Assembly (NCBI GenBank): GCA_911728435.2
Contig: OU452207.1
Coordinates: forward strand, 1,984,001-2,048,000
Length of the DNA stretch: 64,000 bases
Source: Apoderus coryli
Lineage: Eukaryota > Arthropoda > Insecta > Coleoptera > Attelabidae
Direction of reading: 5' to 3'
Shown here one piece after another: positions 58,362 through 64,000 of the stretch (its first letter is position 1; every line of letters starts with the position of its first letter). Under the pieces are notes generated by a model, which saw nothing but the letters and a program-made list of their open reading frames with translations, had not been told where the DNA came from and made no database searches. Both the position numbers and the translations under genes were made by a program.

Positions 58362-59035
58362 GTAAGTCCAGAGATTTATTTATATTATCCTCATTCTACA
58401 TTGTGTATTATCCAAAAACACATAATCAGCTGTTTTAAAAAATCGGTTTTGATGGTACAGACCTAATGATAATTTTAATTTATTAAGTTTGGGGGTAAAA
58501 TAGGTGTAAAACAATTCTAAAATAATGTTCCTACATATATGTATTAATATTTTTAAACAAACACCTATGTAGATATGCTTTTAATAGGTTGTAAAATTAA
58601 TAAATAAACATTACTTAAACATACCTACTTATAGGTAGAGTGTAAATTAGGAATCTAAAGAACACCGCTTAATTGTATAATTAGGTAGGTATGTTTTATG
58701 ACCTAATTTGGGTCAAACCCATCTAAGTCTAAATCGAATATTCAAGTACCTATCATGAGCTACGCTAGCAGCTATTTTTCAGGACTTTGACCAGCTTGAA
58801 ATGCTCAGTGTTTGATATTTCGTAGAATTAGAAGCAGAGATGAGGCTAAATCTGTAATTTTTTATTGATTCCACCTTTGGTGAGGTTAGAAATCGTCTAA
58901 TCCAGCAAACCAATCTTTGAATGCTTTCGAGTAGTGAATTTATGTAAATTTTCGGATTTGGAATGCATTCCGGCAACAGTGTAGAGCAATTTCGTAATAT
59001 TCTCTGTTTTCCGGCTCCATACAATTTCGTTGTGG

Positions 59036-59082
59036 TGACGTCACATGTGTTCCAGTGATCCAGGAACTTGTTGCCTAGCAAC
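59036..59082. promoter_or_regulatory. CRE and RFX X-box pair in Pka-R1 intron 1
   Basis: TGACGTCA, the perfect cAMP response element, is at 59036-59043, and GTTGCCTAGCAAC, matching the RFX X-box half-sites with a 1-nt spacer, is at 59070-59082. They lie within 27 bp of each other in a stretch less AT-rich than its surroundings. This suggests an enhancer or alternative promoter; it is unproven. Confidence 0.4.
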
Positions 59083-59999
59083 TATACGACATGGAAAGAT
59101 ATCCAATTTCCCCACTTTTATGCACCCTTGCAGCCACCCGCTTCTGAATTTGTTGTTTTTCTATTAGGCAATGTTGCCATTGTTCACTTATTTTCACTAG
59201 ATAATATTAATACATCTCCAAAAATCCAATTATTTTACTTTGGTGTTGATGGGTCGTGGCAACGTCGTATCCTTTAGTGAAAAAGGGATTTCGCGATGAA
59301 TAGGATTGAACATTCGCTCGTTCCCGATAAAAATAATACAATAGGGTCGTGTAATACTTGAAAACAATTAGGATAATCATAAGACAAAGATAAGGTGTTA
59401 AAAATAGTTGGGTTTGTGCGCGAGTATTTTCCCCTGAGGGTGGTGGGTATTTGTGGAGGCGGAGTGTTTGTTTTTTGTGTACCTATGTCTGTTCCGATAT
59501 AAGTAGGTACAGAATAATGATGACTTTACCTGTGGTAAGAATGTAGAAAAGGTAGTTTGGTTAAGTAGAGCATGTCAATAATCAACTAGCATAGATATTT
59601 TGACCTCATATTGTGAGGTCATCCTCACTATTGTAATTATCTCCGAATATTTGATAATATACAGGGTGTTCCATTTGAGAAAATTGACTTATTTTAATAG
59701 CAGCTCATACTACAGTAATTTGCGATCACCCCTGTAATCTGATGGGTCAATCTGTCAAGATAATTGATTTTCCTAAGATGTTCTTGAACTACCTTCAAAA
59801 TATCAAGATTGTGTCTATTGAAAGAGCAAAATAGCGAATATTTTTCGAATACCTGTTTTGGGCCAAAAAAAAAATATCATAATAAATTATTTTATTCAGT
59901 TGAAGATAAGTAGGTACTTATAGGATTGTTTTAAAACAAAATACTTCAAAATGGATGGGGAATCTAAAAATATAATCATATACCGGGTGGGCAAAAAAA

Positions 60000-61805
60000 A
60001 CACCGATTTTTTTTAAATGTCTAACTTTTTTACTACTGAACCGATTTCTATGAACTCTGTTTTATTAGATAGACTATAGAATAGAGTTTAAATTCTGGAT
60101 TTCGAAATGGCGCCCAAATCAAAATCCAAGATGGCGGACGTCTTTAAACATATCCCTTATTTCGAGTCAATTCTTTTTGAACAAAATGTTCTGAAATTGA
60201 GATATTTTCTACAGAAATTAAAAATATAGCTCTTTCTGAACATTTTAAGACATGAGTCAAACAAATCGATCCCGTGGCTGGGGAGAAATTGGCCATTAAA
60301 AAAATACTGTTTTTGCAAATATTGCATAAGTCAAAAAAATTGCAGCTACCGTACCAATTAATATCTCCCTTATTCGTAGCCAGATTTTTACAAATTTCGT
60401 GTTGTTGAATAGACAATACAATAGGATTTCAAATTTTAATCTCAAAATGGCGCCCAAATCAAAATCCAAGATGGCGGACGTCTTTAAATATATCCCTTAT
60501 TTCGGGTCAATTCTTTTTGAACAAAATATTTTAAAATTGAGATATTTTCTACAGAAATTAAAAATATAGCTCTTTCTGAACATTTTAAGACATGAATCAA
60601 ACAAATCGGTCCAGTGGCTGCGAAGAAATTGGCCATGAAAAAAATACTGTTTTTGCAGTTATTTCATAAGTGAAAAAAATTGCAGTTACCGTACCAATTA
60701 ATATCTCCCTCATTAGTAGCCAGATTTTTACAAATTTGGTCTTGTTGAATAGGCAATACAATAGGCTTTCAAATTTTAATCACAAAATGGCGCCCAAATC
60801 AAAATCCAAGATGGCGGACGTCTTTAAACATATCCCTTATTTCGGGTCAATTCTTTTTGAACAAAATGTTCTGAAATTGAGATATTTTCTACAGAAATTA
60901 AAAATATAGCTCTTTCTGAACATTTTAAGACATGAATCAAACACATCGTTCCAGTGGCTGCGAAGAAATTGGCCATGAAAAAAATACTGTTTTTGCAAAT
61001 ATTTCATAAGCGAAAAAAATTGCAGTTATACCGTACCAATTAATATCCCCCTTATTAGTAGCCTGATTTTTACAAATTTGATCTTGTTGAATAGGCAATA
61101 CCATAGGCTTTCAAATTTTAATCTCAAAATGGCGCCCAACTCAAAATCCAAGATGGCGGACGTCTTTAAACATATCCCTTATTTCGGGTCAATTCTTTTT
61201 GAACAAAATATTCTAAAATTGAGATATTTTTTACAGAAATTAAAAATATAGCTCTTTATGAACATTTTAAGATATAAATCAAACAAATCGGTCCAGTGGC
61301 TGCGAAGAAATTGGCCATGAAAAAAATACTGTTTTTGCAGTTATTTCATAAGTGAAAGAAATTGCAGTTACCGTACCAATTAATATCTCCCTTATTAGTA
61401 GCCAGATTTTTACAAATTTGGTCTTGTTGAATAGGCAATACAATAGGCTTTCAAATTTTAATGTCAAAATGGCGGCCAAATCAAAATCCAAGATGGCGGA
61501 CGTCTTTAAACATATCCCTTATTTGGGGTCAATTCTTTTTGAACAAAATATTCTGAAATTGAGATATTTCCTACAGAAATTAAAAATATGGCTCTTTCTG
61601 AACATTTTAAGACATGAATCAAACAAATCGGTCCAGTGGCTCGGGAGAAATCGGCCATGAAAAAAATACTGTTTTTGCAAATATTTCATAAGTCAAAAAA
61701 ATTGCAGTTACCGTACCAATTAATATCTCCCTTATTAGTAGCCAGATTTTTGCAAATTTGGTCTTGTTGAATAGGCAATACAATAGGATTTCAAATTTTA
61801 ATGTC
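60000..61805. repeat. ~340-bp tandem repeat, about five units
   Basis: The block CCAAGATGGCGGACGTCTTT recurs at about 60127, 60468, 60808, 61148 and 61490, a period of 340-342 bp. Each unit also has ATTCTTTTTGAACAAAAT and TACCGTACCAATTAATATC. The first unit is preceded by CCGGGTGGGCAAAAAA (from 59984), like a transposon end. The array stops in mid-unit at about 61805. Confidence 0.9.
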
Positions 61806-63128
61806 AAAATTTACCACATAAATTTAATCTTCTTAAAAATAATAATTAATCGAGAATAATTTTGTATCTTTTGGTGTAACTTTTAATCTCAACGCAAATT
61901 TTTATTACATAATTATTGACAAATAAAATATTTGTTGATTTAAACAATTTATTAAAGAAATATAGTTCTAACAATAATTAACAAACGATATAATATTATT
62001 TATCTAAATAATGAATAGATAGAAGTATTTGAAAAGCATCAATGGATGTCAATTTACAAATAAATACTAAGTACATTTTTTTTTCTGATATTTTAACAAA
62101 GTATTAAAGTTTAAAGAACCATTTAGAATATAGAAGAAAAATGAAGTAAATACATACAACTAATTAAGTAAGTAATAATAAAATAAAATTACATAAAATA
62201 TGGATAAGAATTACCAACATAAAATAAAAACTCTGTGTATTAAATAAGAACAAAATAAAAATAAAATAAACACCCTGTGTGCAATAATAAAAATACAAAC
62301 TAATCAACTACTAGAATATAATAATGTGTAATAAAATTATTAAGTAAGGTAATTATAATAATAAGTAACAACATAATATGTGCACAAATATTAAGAAAAA
62401 AAAACTAAAAATTAAAACAAAACTATACATAACATAATTAACTAAGTATTTTAATATTGATTAGCGAAATATATAAATAAACATTTTTTTCAATTAAAAT
62501 CACAAAATAAACAACAAATAATATGTACTGATGATCACAATGGTTCTATAGTAACTTAAGTAATATACAACATGTCCCAAAAATATACAACCATATCCTT
62601 TTATCAAAGAGAGTCAGAAAGTGTTGTAAAACTGAAAATGAGTATAGACTAGATGTATCTTTATGAAGATAACATGTTTTTTTCTCCAGAAGTAAACAAG
62701 CAATTAAAAAATTTATCACGCGTATTTTGTCTGACAATTGGTCCTCTGAGCATACGGATGAGATGGAAGTCACTTTTGTATGAATTAGCGTTAGTCATAC
62801 GTTTTTGAGACAGTCAAATGCTGAAAACAAATTAAGATTGATGACATAATCTTGTGTTCTAAATTTATTGGTATGTCCAATGTCGTATACTTACTTAGAT
62901 AAATGCGTCTGCAAATATTTTATATATTTTGGTTAAGTACTACTTAAGTTAAATAAATAATTTTAATAATAATAATATAACGATAATAAAATATTCATCA
63001 TAAACCAGCTAACAATGTTAAATAGTACAAAAATTGCGATTGATATTAATTAAGTATTGAATATCGTATCTTACTTTGTTTTTTTTTTTCCTAAACATTT
63101 GTTCGCTATTATATAATAGTCGCATCCT
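61806..63128. other. AT-rich region without recognised gene
   Basis: Very AT-rich with many TTTATT and AATAAA hexamers on both strands. It could be the 3' UTR of the possible minus-strand exon at 63129-63335. A minus-strand frame at 62546-62773 is not recognised. Confidence 0.35.
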
Positions 63129-63335
63129 TCATGAATACGCTCCAATATACTCTGGTTTCCACAATTGGTTAGAGAAAAAGTTGTGCACAATCGCAATATC
63201 TCTGTCGTGGTCCGGTGTTGCTATGACTGGTTTAATTGTAACACTGTCTGGTACCATCAAACCCACTGGGATCAATGGATTGTTGATCTGGCGTCTCGAT
63301 TGAGGTTTCGATACTTTCTTCGTGATTGTTATCTG
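63129..63335 (-). CDS. Possible terminal coding exon of an unknown minus-strand gene
   Basis: An acceptor ending TTGCAG precedes 63335 and a frame stays open to a stop at 63129 (ITITKKVSKPQSRRQINNPL, later VIATPDHDRDIAIVHNFFSN and QLWKPEYIGAYS). Composition looks coding, but no upstream exon is seen before the window edge and I recognise no family. An alternative frame from the same acceptor ends after about 36 codons. Treat as a candidate only. Confidence 0.3.
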   Translation of the reverse strand, partial: QITITKKVSKPQSRRQINNPLIPVGLMVPDSVTIKPVIATPDHDRDIAIVHNFFSNQLWKPEYIGAYS

Positions 63336-63719
63336 CAATTTTAATTTAACTAATGAGTAGAATTGTTGGCGTATAGAATAATCTTGGAAGACACGTTTTA
63401 CAGCTTTCCCAAACCATTCAACAACTAACAGTGATTTGGCGTTTTTTTCAATATCAGATCATAAGATTTATCCAAATTCAGTGTTAAATATATTTTTTTA
63501 ATGTTTTTGATTGTCTACGGATTGAATTTTAAGTCAGTGTAAATTCTTAAATCTAACTAACTTAAATTAGCTCTGATGTAGACAAACTATATCGCCGAAA
63601 CGTGGGCATGGTTTGTTCTGAATCCAGTCTGAATATATTATTTTGGAAACCTATGCATTACACAAGGATGGAATTTTTGCTGGTATGCTATTAACCTACC
63701 CTTGCCTGGCTACTAACAA

Positions 63720-63840
63720 ATTGTAGCCCGTCTGCACATATTGGGGTCATTGAGCTTTTTATACTATTATTGAAATTGTAGCCCGTCTGCACATATTGGG
63801 GTCATTGAACTTTTTTTATTATTATTGGAATTGTAGCCTG
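63720..63840. repeat. Two direct copies of a ~57-bp repeat
   Basis: TTGTAGCCCGTCTGCACATA followed by TTGGGGTCATTGA occurs twice in tandem (from 63720 and 63777), and a third partial TTGTAGCC follows at 63832. Confidence 0.7.
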
Positions 63841-64000
63841 GTGAGACGGTAAAAAATCAATATTCGAATGCCAAATGTGTCAACGTGTGTCATTTAAAAA
63901 CAATTCTGCCAGATTTAGTTCATTTCAATAGTAGTAAAATAAAAATAAGTATAAATTAGTAGTTTTTTTAGATAAAATAATGTTTTAATATTTTTTATTT

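Noticed and set aside
58779..59277. ORFs in Pka-R1 intron 1
   Set aside because: No resemblance to later exons of the regulatory subunit (no pseudosubstrate or cyclic-nucleotide-binding motif) and no fitting splice sites.
60670..61807. ORFs containing KSKSKMADVFKHIPY
   Set aside because: They are read-through of the 340-bp tandem repeat and are interrupted in other units.
63565..63610. CUGAUGU...GCCGAAACG resembling another hammerhead
   Set aside because: A9 is replaced, stem II does not pair, and the base after GU is G, which is not allowed at the cleavage site.
1..64000. CRISPR arrays, operons or ribosome-binding sites
   Set aside because: The sequence is eukaryotic with spliced genes; the regular repeats are satellites without spacer structure.

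Overview
The window is insect nuclear DNA: AT-rich, with short GT-AG introns in compact genes, long introns full of transposon debris, Tc1/mariner, piggyBac-like and several kinds of LINE, and an insect-type trehalose/sugar transporter. A holometabolous insect, perhaps a beetle, fits best, but nothing here fixes the species.

Layout. 1-1010 holds a mariner-type element with about 110-bp terminal inverted repeats. 1674-6990 (+) is a complete four-exon gene with TATA box and initiator for a 599-residue secreted, very hydrophobic protein that I do not recognise. Its first intron carries a dead Tc1-like (DD41D) transposase, a hAT-like repeat and a mariner remnant. 9630-18454 (+) is mucolipin (TRPML), six coding exons and 608 residues, with LINE remnants in introns 3 and 5. 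18.5-24.1 kb is accessory: RTE-type, I-type and jockey/CR1-type LINE pieces and a piggyBac-like 5' end. 24147-27291 (-) is a Tret1-like transporter (three coding exons, 493 residues) followed by a recent tandem copy of its 3' part. 27.3-30.6 kb is intergenic with a tRNA-like sequence and MITE-like inverted repeats.

30584-55199 (-) is the nuclease-helicase DNA2. I could join 19 coding exons with every phase agreeing (4320 nt, 1439 residues). All expected nuclease, Fe-S and helicase motifs are present. Its introns hold a 117-bp satellite, a ~600-bp higher-order tandem array, an inverted second copy of its own nuclease exon 9, LINE and LTR pieces, and hammerhead-ribozyme-like motifs, the best of them in the sense direction 69 nt before exon 7. 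58170-58361 (+) is the first coding exon of a type I cAMP-dependent protein kinase regulatory subunit; the rest of that gene is not seen here. The end of the window has a 340-bp tandem repeat and a possible last exon of an unknown minus-strand gene.

The genes are functionally unrelated neighbours (secreted structural-type protein, lysosomal channel, sugar transport, DNA repair, kinase regulation). The unusual content is in the DNA2 introns: an inverted self-duplication that could fold into long double-stranded RNA, two satellite arrays, and ribozyme-like motifs in one transcription unit.
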